Both the position numbers and the translations under genes were made by a program. DNA of 64,000 bases from assembly GCA_963971425.1 (NCBI GenBank), contig OZ020517.1, positions 8,992,501 through 9,056,500 on the forward strand, in the 5' to 3' direction. The notes under the pieces are model-generated. The model was given only the letters and a program-made list of their open reading frames with translations, was not told the origin of the DNA and ran no database searches. The DNA comes from Bryoerythrophyllum caledonicum. Taxonomy: Eukaryota > Streptophyta > Bryopsida > Pottiales > Pottiaceae. This document shows, piece by piece, positions 25,007-36,575 of this stretch. Position 1 is the first letter of the stretch; every line of letters starts with the position of its first letter.

Positions 25007-27136
25007 ATGGCAATGCAAGGCGGTGGTGGAGATGATGTGGGCCGAAGGAGGCCAAATGCGCCAAGCGAGGAAGCTGGTTCCTCAAAGAAACCAAAGAAAG
25101 GGGTGCCTTTGGAGATGGATATTTTTAGAAACACCAAACTATTGGCGTACGATGGATGGAAAGATGTGCCAGAGCCATGGACATGTCAGCAGGCCTTCAA
25201 CCTTGTTGGTTTTGCGCATCTCGATCAGTGGTACCCGGAGGAATCTCACGAAGAGCATTGCCGCAACATACAACTCTCGTGGAATGCCATTATCGACGTG
25301 GATTTGAAGTGGAGGTTCTTGGAGATTTTACGAGCCATCTCTCACCAAGGACGTTGGCCCAAAAATAGCATTCCGAGGAGGATAGGAGCCATGGTGTATG
25401 CGGAGTGTGTGTTGTACAAGCGGGTTGATTGGTCAACAATTCACCAACCGATAACCGCGGGTGGCAATGTTGGGAAGTTTCTTGGCCCGCTACTTTCCGC
25501 AAAGCAACCCATCATTGACATTCCGAGGAACCCGGTTCCAGAATGGTTCCGCACCAATAGTAGCTTGGTTGATCCACCGGACCAACCGTTGCCACCGGAT
25601 CAAGAATTGCCAAAGAGACGAGCTACTGCAACAAGAGCTCAAGAGGTGGCGGTTTTACCATTTGAGTTATATGATGAACTTGGCATCCACAACACCGATG
25701 CAATGGATGTGGAGTCGAACACGCCAATTAGCAATGGAAGTGAACTTCTCGGGCTCGGACAAACCGAGGTAGTGGAACATGGTATCGAGCGCATCAATAT
25801 CACAGATGGCACGGCGCAACGATACCAAGAATTAAATGCGGAATTTTCTGCATTCAAGGCGTTGATGGAAGAGCGTGCAAGAGAAGCGGCGATGAAAACA
25901 TTGACGTTGGAAGCAGAGAAAAATGATTTGGTTGCCAACATGGCCCATTTGCGCATCGAGTTACAAGAAGCAAACATTCGAAAATCGAAATACGAGGCGG
26001 ATGTTACTAAATTGCAACGCGATGCTAGCAAACTCCACAACGAGCAGGACACCATGATGCTAAGCACGGTGTTAGCTTCGACAAAGGCGAAGCAGTATGA
26101 GGCAGAGTTGGCAAAGATTTTTGCTGAGTGGACAACCAACGGTAGGCTGAGAATATTGTTACTCACGTCTTGGCCAACGTTAGATGATATGTATCCAAGC
26201 AATTGGGAAGACATAGATCCACCAGTGTTTAAGGCCAACGGTAGCATTGACTGGGGGCGTATTGTCGAAGAGGATCACCGATGGAATATTCACGAGATGG
26301 TTGGTGGCATTGGAGATGTCTATAAAATATGGGGCCACGTGGATGAGAAGACCAATGATGGATCGCGGTGTGCCATTTGCCAAAATCCATGGGGCCCAGA
26401 AGGGTGCTTCACGCTTGGATCATGTGGTCATTCGTACCACCCTCAATGTCTAATCGAGGATATGATACGAAAGCGTACGTGCACGGTTTGCGAATCGCCT
26501 TATCATGCCCGCTTGTATCTTCAATTTGGCCTTCGGGATTTCATGCCAAGACATTGGGTGTATCGCCAAGAAGACTTCCCAGATTTTGACATTGGCGCTG
26601 ATGTTGGACAACCTGTCACGTGGAATTGGAGATATAACGTCTCATCCGCACAACTTATTGCTGCAAATGAGGAAGCTGTCACATTAAATGATCCAGAGAA
26701 TTTAATGAAGGCGGCAGAGGGCATGTATCCAAATCAACCACCGGATTTCGGCTTGAAGATGTTTTTCTACAACGTAATGGGGTGGCATTACAATCGAGAG
26801 AGAATGACGTTATTGCCGGGAGTGGGAAACGGACCGCATTACAACTCAGCGGGAGAGGAGGCGCTCACCACTACATGATTCAACCGATTATATCGGCGTT
26901 TGGATGGTATCCAAGAAGCTCGAAGTGCAGAAGAGGATCTGCTTGAAGAAAGAACATACCATCAAGCACGACTAAGGGCCGAGGCACTAGACGTTATATT
27001 ATATGATATTTCCCCAGAAGTCAAGGCTTGGCTAGAACGTGAGAGAAACCCACTGAGACGGGGCATGGAAGTGCCTCATGCTTCTCATGGAAACCAAACG
27101 CGCGGTACTGATGCATCCTCGTCGCAACCAAGATAA
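25007..27136 (+). pseudogene. RING-H2/coiled-coil protein 1, cargo of the hAT element
   Basis: The frame runs from ATG 25007 to TAA 27136 (about 709 codons), with one in-frame TGA at 26876-26878 where the paralogue reads on. The start is basic (KKPKKG), then a conserved ~150-residue N-terminal region of unknown function (WYPEESHEEHC, VDLKWRFLEILRAISH, PRRIGAMVYAE). A Glu-rich coiled coil lies at ~272-352. A RING-H2 finger lies at ~454-495: CAIC, then CGHSYHPQC, then CTVC. After it comes a conserved tail with MYPNQPPDFGLKMFFYNVMGWH. RING-H2 proteins usually act as E3 ubiquitin ligases, so attack on a host silencing or repair factor is an inference only. I recognise no named family. The stop leaves the N-terminal 623 codons, including the RING finger, intact, so a shortened product is possible. 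Confidence 0.8.
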
Positions 27137-28209
27137 ATAATGCGGCATGCCTTGAGATGCTGCAGAAGTGAATCTCAATGCGGATAGCAAACAATAGAGC
27201 GTCTATAGTCTCAACATCGATTAAATATTTAGGAAAAACATTAGATGATATTTTCTGATTTTTTTTTGGGTACAGCGTTGCAATGAATACATCTACCTGT
27301 CATATTCTGTGAAAAATCATGTGTCCTTTGGTGTGTAGAAGGTAATGATTCAAAGGCTTCTTTTGGTGCATTAATCTCATAGGTGCATTAATTTGTATTG
27401 CAAAGAAATGTATGTCATGTGCATAACTAGAACTACCTTCATTAGATTCAATATAGCAAAAGTACTTTTGTATATTCAGAATAAATTCGTCCTTCTCTTC
27501 TTCTTTATTTGTGTTTTTTGTTTAAAAGAGCATAATATTTAATTTCCCTCACTCTCCCTCTCCTTCTCCCTCGTCATTAGAATTCATTGTCCATGTCACC
27601 GGGATTCCATGTCCTTGTCATTGGAACAAGAATTGAGGATGGGTGGAAAGAAGAGTTTTTTGGAATTCCTTGCCAGACAATGTGTGGCAATGTGCAATTT
27701 TCCACTAAAGACAATTATTTTGTAACGATGTGAAAAGAAATAATATTACTAGTTTTGACCTTAGGATCTCAATTAAGACTTATTAAGCAACATACTCTCA
27801 AAATTTCATAAACTTGGACCGCAAGGATTGAAAGATTATAGTGTTTGAAGTCAAGCAAATGTTCATTTTCTTCCCTACGTTCAGTGGATCAACGCGGATG
27901 ACTTCACTTGGTGTCAACTTTTTTCACTATTCAAGGTCTAAGTCCATTACCATCATATTAAGCATGATATTAGTTCCTTATTCACCAATTTTTAGAGGCA
28001 GAGGAGTGTAGCATATTCAAAACAATTGTGCAAGGATTGAGGTTCAAAGTTTGTCAATTCATGCTTTAATTTTTTTGTGAAGTAAATATGTTGTAAATTG
28101 ATAATCCAAATGTTAAATAGGAAGGCTTATACCACATATTGTTGTGGAAAAAATGAAAATTTGAATATGAAAAGATCTCTAAGATTTATGTAGAAAAGTA
28201 GATCCTTGA
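27137..28209. other. Noncoding hAT interior, dispersed repeat relics
   Basis: This is the 3' side of RING gene 1. From about 27590 to 28060 it carries relics also seen at 61400-62440 and 46640-46770 (TTGACCTTAGGATCTCAATT, GGATTGAAAGATTATA, GGAGTGTAGCATATTCAAA). They may be untranslated parts of the LINE that follows. A CT-rich stretch lies near 27545. No gene is supported. Confidence 0.45.
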
Positions 28210-29620
28210 TCAAACATCATTAGAAATATTATGGCATCAAGAAATACTAAACCAAAACACACTCAACGCCCAACTCTCCCAAAAACTCTTACAAAAAATC
28301 CTCTCATTTCTTATTTTCAAACTAAAACAAATTACTTTACCAAATGGCACACACATCATGAATAATGAGGACTTCAAAACCTTCCACTTCACCCCATCCA
28401 AACTAATAAAAAATGCCTTATATATTGCCAAAAAACTTTTTTGTCATCCAACATGCCCCACCACATGCACTACTCCGATCAACATACACCCACACTCCTA
28501 CATACTCCAAGACCCATTCGTCACCACCAACAATAACATCCTCCCAAGAACTACCCTACCACCAATCCATCCCCCCAACCCATCACACCCATACCACCCC
28601 CTTTCAACATACATCTCCAAAAATCCCAACATATATCCTATTAATAACATCATACACCATGAACATTTAAAACTTATAAATACCAACAATATACAAAATA
28701 CCTATACAAGATATTTTTGTCCAATGGCTATGGAACCAATATAACTTGAAACTACAAACTCCTACAGACATCGAACCAACAACTCAACCATTTGAAATCG
28801 AACTAATTTGGCTATATCAAAGATATAAATATCGTATTCAAAAAAATAATCCCCGCAAAAATGCACAATACACAATACCCACACTCATTCTAGACTCCTT
28901 AATATCATCCTTCAACATCGAACAATCATACTTCTCTTCCCCCGTCACATGTTCCACCAAATTAAAAAAGTTTTATTCACCATTTGAAAGAGATTAATAT
29001 TTGGGTCCTTGGATAAGGCCTTTGACCACAAATGGGCCGGTAAAGGTATAGCTCACCCTCACAATGAGGAGGAAACTCAACAAGCACTACATTAGATCCG
29101 CATTGCGGCCAAAAACGACTCTCACCACACATTACACTCATTATCACACCGGACAAAAATTGGTACCAAAACTTTAACCAAAAATCAAGCCCATTTCCAG
29201 GCTCCCATATCATTGCATTATTTGAAGCAGAATTACATTTATACGAAGAACCCACTATCCCACCCGAGCTAAAAAAGCCACGAATTGAACCATCTACATT
29301 ACAAATAATATGTGCCCACCACCAAAATAAAACCCTTGGCACCCCAGAACAACTTCACGAACTCAACGCCATAGCAACAACCCTAAACATACGCCGCCTA
29401 TATACAAAAATAGCCCCACCATCAAGTATACAAACCTTGGTAAACCGAGGCAAAAAATGGGCAAAACTAAACTACATCAACAGTACATTAGATTACCTTG
29501 TAACACCTCCACCCCTTCCAAACTACCAAACCTTAACCTCACCAAATTTTGACCCGGCATACAGTTATAATACCGATGGCTCTCTCAAACCACTTGAACA
29601 AGTTAGTCCGGGAAACTAGC
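28210..29620 (+). pseudogene. LINE ORF2 remnant up to the start of RNase H
   Basis: Plus-strand frames at 28237-28744, 28746-28997 and 29340-29619 are strongly Pro/Thr/Asn-rich and out of register with each other, as in an old LINE. The last frame runs through NYINSTLDYLV and TPPPLP to AYSYNTDGSLKP, which matches the opening of a LINE RNase H domain (YTDGS). The remainder of RNase H is lost. The other remnant at 45314-46640 keeps a later part of RNase H and the C-terminal region. This one lies between the convergent 3' ends of RING genes 1 and 2, so it entered the hAT element after assembly. Family assignment is tentative. Confidence 0.5.
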
Positions 29621-30233
29621 GCAAAGAAAAAGCTGGCTATGGCATATACAATTCTATTAAAGAAATTAATGGTCATGGTTTTAGTAGTGGGCATGGTCTT
29701 AGTAGTGGATCGAACAGACACTTTATTCACACCGGCCTCCTTCGGAGATTGGCGTTCTTCTTCTTCTTCTAGAAAAGTAGAAGTTTTTTTGGTACCTTGC
29801 CTGACAATGTGTGAAAAACTCACATTCAATAGAGTGTCCTATTAAAACTTTTTTTCGTTGCCCGAAGTGCCCGCTCTCCCATTTGAAATTGGAAACCCTA
29901 TTAAATTTTTCATTAAATGGCAGATTTAGGGAAAAATTGTTCTCCTATCAAGGTCATAGTAATGTCCTTCTACAATAAAAATTTGAAAGTGGAATGTTGG
30001 AAATTTACACCCGAGGAACCTGACCGAACTTTCAAAAAGCCCATTGTTGACACTTGGTCCTCAAGGGGTTAATAAATTCAAAATAGGCAAAAATATCCCT
30101 TCATAAATTATTGTACCTATATAGCTATGTCCATAATGGCAACAACATGGACGAGGATTTTCCAATATACTAATTGAAGGGGGAATCTGTTGCCGATCAT
30201 ATTACCCGGTTTCCTTGCCTAAACCTTGGCAAA
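29621..30233. other. Noncoding spacer 3' of RING gene 2
   Basis: It contains relics of the dispersed repeat seen at 27640 and 61920 (GGTACCTTGCCTGACAATGT, 29791-29810) and a GTTTAAAC-free AT-rich remainder. Nothing coding is seen. Confidence 0.4.
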
Positions 30234-32626
30234 TTACTGTTGCGGTCTTGAAGGGTTGGAGGAGTCACCGCCTTGTGCACGAACATTACTCCGTGTCCCA
30301 TATCCATGGCGTTCATGGCGAATCGCCATTTCCAAATATCGAGGTATGTCCCCACCATTTAGCCATTCCTTTACCTACGGGGCAACTTCATCCAATATGG
30401 CATCGAGCGCCGCCACCAGTAGTCGTTTACGATGGTAGCGTTCTTCCAAAAACAAGTCCTCTGTACCAGTGTTCTCAGCTAGCGGAGTTCCACGATAGGC
30501 TCTGCGTAGTTCCAAGGTGTCTACCGCTCGCTCACCAGATGAGTTGTAATATGGTTTTGGTCCTAAACCGTGCACCAACTCCTTCCTCTGAGGATTCCAA
30601 TGCCATCCCATAGTTTGATAAAAAAACATCTTCATCCCGTACCCAAGCGGGTTGTCAGGATACATCTCGTTCGCAGCTTGAATTAGTTTCTCTGCATCAT
30701 CTTCCAAGTTTCCCCCCCCCCAAACTTATGCCACACCTCTGCCTTTGACATGTTGTGCCTCCAGCTCCACTCAACACGGTGCCCATTGAAGTCGCCAAGT
30801 TCAAAATCATAATCATCTTGGCGATACACCCAATGGTTAGGCATGAAATCCCGGATGCCAAATTGCAAATACAAACGTGGATGTAATGGCGCTCTACAGA
30901 TACTGCACATACGTGAGCGAATCATACTCTTGATTAGACATTGTGGATGGAACAAATGGCCACATGATCCAATCGTAAAACACCCTTCTGGGCCCCAAGC
31001 ATTTCCGTAAATAGTACATGACGATCCGTCGGATGTCATTGGATGTGGTTTTAGCCACAACGGCTTCCCCATCATATCTAGCGGATAGTCATGCACATCC
31101 TCGATGTTCCAATGATAATCGTCTTCTGTGACGTGCTTCCAATCAATGCTATTGTTGTTCGTCTGTATCGACGGTTCCTTGTTGTCCCAACTTTTCAAAT
31201 ACATAGTTTCCTCTAGAGGCCACGATGTGAGCAAGAGGGTCCTCAATTTATTTTCCAACGTCCATTCGGCAACAATGCTCTTGAATTCCGCCTCATACTG
31301 CCGTGCTCGTACCACCGCAAACACCGTTATAAGCATCATCTCTTTCCGCTCGGCAATGGTTTCTAAAACTAAGGCTATCAATTTATTTATCTTTGATTCG
31401 TCGTTTGCACTAATTGCCTTTAATTCATCCACTTCACGTTGGAAATTTGCACATGTCGCCTTGTTTGTAATATGTTGTGCTTTGACTTCTTCTAGTCCTT
31501 TTTTCAAGCCTGCGATTTCATCTTGATAATTTCTATTATCATTCTTGGAATGGTCAAGCTCATCGCATAACAGGGCCATTTCGGCAAGCATGGTGTCCTT
31601 CTCTGACTCTAGCACATATGCTTTGAATGCAACTTCTACGACATCGTCCCTATTGCATTGCAACCTTGTAATTTCTACGCGGAGCACTTGTAATTGCGCC
31701 TTCAACTAAACACACGTATCGTGAATATAGGGGTCTACATGAGCTTGCAAATCACCAATACTGACCATTGCCCTTGTTCCTTCAATTGCATCGCCCAGTC
31801 GTTCGTATTCATGATCACTTCATGTTTTGCCAACAACCCCCCCGCCATGGTCACTTACAGTACCATGCGGCATGCATGTTGTTGATATCTGAATGGCTTC
31901 GTTTTGATCCGCATCGGTCACCTCCATAGATAATGGGGATGGCATTGACTCCACGTTAATCTCATTACTCACATGGATGCCCAACTGCCTCGCATCTGTG
32001 ACTTCGGGCTCACGCAATGATTGTTCAAGGGCATCGACTACTTTTGTCCTCTTAACTACTTTCCTCTTTTGTTTAGGAGATGCTTCTCGGTCCAGTGGCA
32101 ATGATTCATCAGAGTCATCAAACAAGCTTGGATTATTGCGGAACCATTGAGGAACGGATTTTCTTGGAATCTCTACCGATTTCTTTGCAGAAAGGGGGCG
32201 TCCAAGAATCTTCCCACCACAATAAGGTTTGTGTAACGTTGACCAATCTACCCTCTTCCCCAATTGATGTTCCGCATACATCAATGCCGCGATACTTCTA
32301 GGGATATTATTTTTGGGCGATTGCTCCAAGTTGGAAATTGCACATAGAATCTCGAGGAACCTCCACTTCACATCCACATCTTTGATGTCGCGATACGTAA
32401 TAGCCTTTGCTGAACAATGTTTCTTGTGGAGTTCTTCCGGCCAGCATCTATCAAGATGCGCAAACTTAATATAGTCCATAGCATTTGTGGCAGTCCATGG
32501 CTCGCAAACACTTTCCCATCCTAGTTCCTCTAGAACATCACGATTTTGATATACTTCAAGCTCCAAATCCGTAGGGTTCCCCTTCGGCTTCTTCGCTGGA
32601 CTAACAACTCGACCTCCACTATGCAT
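30234..32626 (-). pseudogene. RING-H2/coiled-coil protein 2, paralogue of protein 1
   Basis: It reads from ATG 32626 to TAA 30234 on the minus strand (about 797 codons). In-frame stops are TGA 31820-31822, TAG 31706-31708 and TAG 30375-30377. There is one frameshift at a run of ten C on the plus strand (30712-30721). Order matches protein 1: conserved N-terminal region (FAHLDRCWPEELHKKHC, VDVKWRFLEILCAIS), basic linker (KQKRKVVKRTK), coiled coil, RING-H2 (CTIYGN at the first pair, then CGHLFHPQC and CSIC), tail MYPDNPLGYGMKMFFYQTMGWH. The second Cys of the first zinc pair appears changed to Tyr (CTIY against CAIC), so zinc binding may be impaired. The homopolymer shift could be an assembly error. 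The coiled-coil part is longer than in protein 1. Confidence 0.8.
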
Positions 32627-33056
32627 GGTGGAAAATTATTGGAAACCTCTATGGGCTCCCGCAATACAAAACAATATTATGTTTGAACCTATTATCTTGG
32701 CGATATTATCTATTGTGATATGAGAGTTCCAAATGATTGCTCAACTAAAACAATTATAACAACTACCACAACTACTTGCACTTCAAAGTAGTGCTGAAAT
32801 AAAGTCCCAATCATGCACTTCATAATAGTGCTACCTGGGAGTATTAAGACCCTAAACCCTTCTTGGAATATCTGATGTCTTTTGTACCTGATGAGTTGCG
32901 TTTGAGGACAAAAATTCCCCCCCTTGGAAGAATCTTGGACCTCAAAAGGACCACTTCCCCACCTTAAAACCCCGCACACCCGCCGTCAACGTAGAGGCAA
33001 GTGCGTCAGGGCGTCCTGATGAGTAAGAAGGAGTGAGGCCACATTGAAATCCTCTT

Positions 33057-33066
33057 CCTTTTTAAA
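33057..33066 (-). promoter_or_regulatory. TATA-like box of RING gene 2
   Basis: On the minus strand the sequence reads TTTAAAAAGGAAGAGG, aligning with TATAAAAAGAGGG of RING gene 1, at the same place relative to array 3 and to the homologous leader. Confidence 0.5.
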
Positions 33067-33073
33067 CACGTCG

Positions 33074-33455
33074 GCCCTGTCCATCCCCATCCGCCCCATC
33101 TGCTTCCCACCCGCAGCTCCCATCCGCAGTCCCTATTTGCTCCCCATCCGCGCCTATCCGCACCCATCCGCTTCTCTCCCGCTTAAATCCGCTCTCCACC
33201 CGCTCCCCATCCGCAGTCCCTGTCCGATGCCCATCCGCACCGATCCGCACCCATCCGCTTCCCACCCGCCCCCATCCACTCCCCACCCACCTCCATCCGC
33301 TCCCAACCCGCTCCATGTATGCAACTCCCATCCGCAGTCCCTGTCTAATGTCCATCCGCGCCTATCCGCACCCATCCGCTCCCCACCCGCCCCCATCCGC
33401 TCCCTATCCGCGCCCATCCGCGGCGCGTCCGCTCCCCGACCGTGCGGTTCCCAAT
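33074..33455 (+). repeat. CCATCCGC array 3 between divergent genes
   Basis: CCATCCGC/CCACCCGC units with CAGTCCCTGTC spacers. One end abuts the TATA-like box of RING gene 2 (minus), the other the TATA box of the kinase-like gene (plus), so it looks like a shared bidirectional upstream element. Relative to RING gene 2 its units point the same way as array 2 does to RING gene 1. Relative to the kinase-like gene they point as array 1 does to the transposase. Confidence 0.88.
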
Positions 33456-33475
33456 GTTCGCGACCCGTCGGGGCC

Positions 33476-33485
33476 TATATAAAGG
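33476..33485 (+). promoter_or_regulatory. TATA box of the kinase-like gene
   Basis: TATATAAAGG at 33476-33485, about 20 bp after array 3 and about 205 bp before the ATG at 33692. Confidence 0.65.
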
Positions 33486-33691
33486 CAACGAGGCCATTGA
33501 CAATTTCACTTTTTGCCCTCTACTCCTTGCCCAATGGAAACCCGAGACCTTGTTGCGTGAGTAGCGTTGCACGGGTTTTGACGGTACATGAGTTTGGAGT
33601 GACGAATTGCGGGGAAACACTTCCAGTTTTTTTCCAGACTCACTCACATAAACATTGCACACTGGATAACCGGTTAACATTTTTTCACACA

Positions 33692-35716
33692 ATGGCTGAC
33701 AACAGGGTGCATTACCAAGATGCAGATATGCAACTCCATGAAGCTTATCATGTGGAAATTGCATCTGCTATTGCAGCTACTGACAATGTCAGCGGTGGTA
33801 ACTTAGCAAGAGGCCAAGGCAACAGAGGTGGACCAAGCGAGAGAAGTGGCAGACGAGGCGTCGGAATGAACCAAGAATTTTTTGCTCTCGGACGAAGTAA
33901 TTCTCGTGGATCACAATCACATTCACGAGGTACACGAGGATCTCTAGGGGGGTCACGAGGATCTGTGGGGGGAGGAGGTGGAGCTGGGCGGTCTCGAGGA
34001 TCAGAAAGCTTGGTTGGGGATCGAAACCTTGGAGGTCGTAGTTCAGGTGGCTCCAGTGTTGATCCCGAGCGTAGAGCCTCATCGGTACGACCACTTTCAC
34101 ATAATGTGGTACCAACGCCATCAGAGTCCTTAGTTCCCAGCAAACCTTCAAACGCAACAGGACGTGGACGGGGCAAACGACCAGCAGATTCAGAGGACTC
34201 GGGACGTGGGAAGAAAAGGCAAAGGACCTCTCATCTAGATCAGATGAGCAAGCTTTTCAGGACCAAGGTTGTGGCCAAGTTATTATCATGGTATAAAGAC
34301 CATGACCTAAGTCAGCTGGAGAGACGCTACTTGAATCAAGGTGCTGCTCGATTGGAATCGTTGGGGGAGAGATTGAAAACAATTGTGGAGGGCGTTGCTA
34401 ACGAAGAAACATTTGCCGAAGACAAACGTCGTTTTTCTTACGAAGAGTGGGTAAAGGAATACACTCAGAATGCCATTTTTAACCCCGTGGTAACGCTTTG
34501 GGAGGTACAAGCCAAGATATTAACAAAAGAAGGTCGTGTGATATCTGGGTGGGAAGAATTGAAGGTGAAGTTAGATAAATTCAAGGAGGGGGTAATGAAA
34601 GTCAAGCCTCGAGGGAGAGTGAGCCAAAATATCCCTTGGATTGAACGTGATTTGTCCGCGCGAATTACAACGAGAGGTCGCGAAGGAGTAGTGTGGCTCC
34701 CATTAGAGGCGGAGGTAAAGGAACTAGATGGGAGGAACTATGAAGGTGGCTTTGGAATTGTGCAACGTGTGAGCATTGAAGATGTGAGCTGCATTCCACC
34801 AAGTATAGAATTCGCAGGGAAGACAATGAAGGAGGATTCGAAGACGAAGAACCGGGAGAAACGATCAATCGAGGCGCTAGCGAGTCCAGTGGACCATGCG
34901 GGGGTAATCAAGATTTAATTTCTCGATAGAAAAACATACGAGTCATATACTGTATGGTAGAACGGAGGCTCACTTGCGTCTGTTTGGAGAATTGACTCAA
35001 AATACGAAGAGGAACATGAGGATGACATTCTAAGAAGTGCTGGAATTGACCTCGATGCCCGTCTAGAATTATGCATTAATCGCAAAAACCGGGCATAATT
35101 AGCATGGGCACTCATGTGCATCATGGACGTGATACATTCTCAACGGTTATTGCACAATGATTTGAGTCCCAACAATGTTATGCTTCATTTCCCAAAAGAC
35201 AAAACCGATGCCATATACATTGGGGTGTGTGATTCGGGAATGGCATCCTGGGACGGCGAAGATAAGATGTCGAACTATGGTCGACCATCTAGCAAGGAGG
35301 TGCAAGCTTACAGAGGTAAATACCAACATGCGGCCCCCGAGCTATTCCATGTGTATGGCAAGCCCGGAACGCCAACATCACCGAGAAGAATGGGAATAAA
35401 GCATAAGCACAAGCATAGATCTGAGGCGTATGCAGTGGGGTACTTGGCAAGGAGGATTTACAACCGCGATTGCTCTTCAAGCTTGTTCCAGAAGAACAAA
35501 AATCCAAGTTCATTGTCGCGTCAGTTTGAGCAAAGTATGGATGAGTTGTTGAAACCTGATCCACTAGAGCGATCCACCGTCACGCATGTGGTAGACATGT
35601 TGAAAAGACCGCCTTACAACCTGGAAACCCCATGGGACTTCTTCCGCAATGAGTGGTTTATTGTGATTTCAGACCTTATATTGTGCTCGATATGTCGGAT
35701 GTTGTCAATGATGTAA
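33692..35716 (+). pseudogene. Kinase-like protein with Gly/Ser/Arg-rich N-terminus, cargo of the hAT element
   Basis: ATG 33692 (MADNRVHYQD) to TAA 35716, 675 codons, with in-frame TAA 34916-34918, TAG 34970-34972 region and TAA 35096-35098. I reject the longer upstream frame because it only crosses array 3. Residues ~30-150 are rich in Gly, Ser and Arg, followed by a nuclear-localisation-like stretch (RGKKRQR). A protein-kinase-like domain follows: glycine loop YEGGFGIVQ (~351), FAGKTM as the likely lysine strand, HNDLSPNNV as the catalytic loop (~487), CDSGMAS in place of DFG (~512), and APELF (~547). HND for HRD and DSG for DFG are unusual, so activity is uncertain. The closest named family is not known to me. 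The stops separate the N-lobe from the C-lobe. Confidence 0.75.
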
Positions 35717-35889
35717 AGTGTATACTTCTTTTGTAATCCCTTTTTGTAACAAGAGAAATCCTACGTGGACTTCCCTGATGTTTTGAATAAAGGCAAAGTG
35801 TTTATGAAACGATGTTTTCGTCTTCCCATCCTGCCCTTCAAAACCTCTCAAATAAAGACAGAATAACTCAATCCACAATCTCACAACCG

Positions 35890-36575
35890 CCTAAACGGCA
35901 ACCAGTTCGCGGCCCATCCACGGCAGTCCGCTCCCCATCCACATCCTATTCGCACCCATCCACAATTCCAACATGCCCCCATCCGCACACCATCCGCAGC
36001 TTCCATCCACACTCCCTATCTGCTCCATCCGCTCCCCACCCGCTCCCCATCAGCAGTCCCCACCCGCCCCCATCCGCTCCTCATCAGCAGTTCCCACCCG
36101 CCCCCATCCACTCCCCACCCGCTCCTCATCCGCAGTCGATACCCGCTCCCCATCCGCTCCCAACCCGCACACCATCCGCAATACTTGCGTCCGCGGTTCT
36201 TGTCTGCTCCCCGTCCACGTCCTATCCGCACCCTTCTAGGCCCCATCTGCAGTCCCCATCTGCTCCCCACCCGCTCCTCATCCGCAGTCCCCACCCGCCC
36301 CCATTCGCTCCCCACCCGCTCCTCATCCGCAGTCGATACCCGCTCCCCATCCGCTCCCAACCCACACACCATCCGCAACACTTGTACCCGCAGTACTTGT
36401 CCACTCCCCGTCCGCACCCTATCCGCACCCGGACCCCGTCCGCCCCCATCCGCAGTCCCCACCCGCCCCCAATAGCTCCCCATCCGTGGCCCATCTACGT
36501 GCCATCCGCGTCCCATTCGCGCACCTTAAACTGTAGTTCCATCAGCAGTCCCTATCCGCGCCCCATCCGCACCTG
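35890..36575 (+). repeat. CCATCCGC array 4 near the right end of the hAT element
   Basis: The longest array, with a ~170-bp higher-order duplication (compare 36040-36200 with 36265-36420: CGCAGTCGATACCCGCTCC, then CACACCATCCGCAA). No gene follows it before the terminus at 36826, so it may be an orphan promoter or a subterminal transposase-binding region. Confidence 0.88.

Noticed and set aside
28358-28744. Independent Pro/Thr-rich gene inside the hAT element
   Set aside because: Adjacent frames lead to an RNase H opening motif, so it is better read as part of a LINE remnant.
33044-33691. Upstream 216-codon extension of the kinase-like frame
   Set aside because: It runs through array 3, the TATA box and the presumed leader; the ATG at 33692 fits the gene better.
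18271-36575. CRISPR-like arrays
   Set aside because: Units are short, irregular and without unique spacers, and the sequence is eukaryotic.
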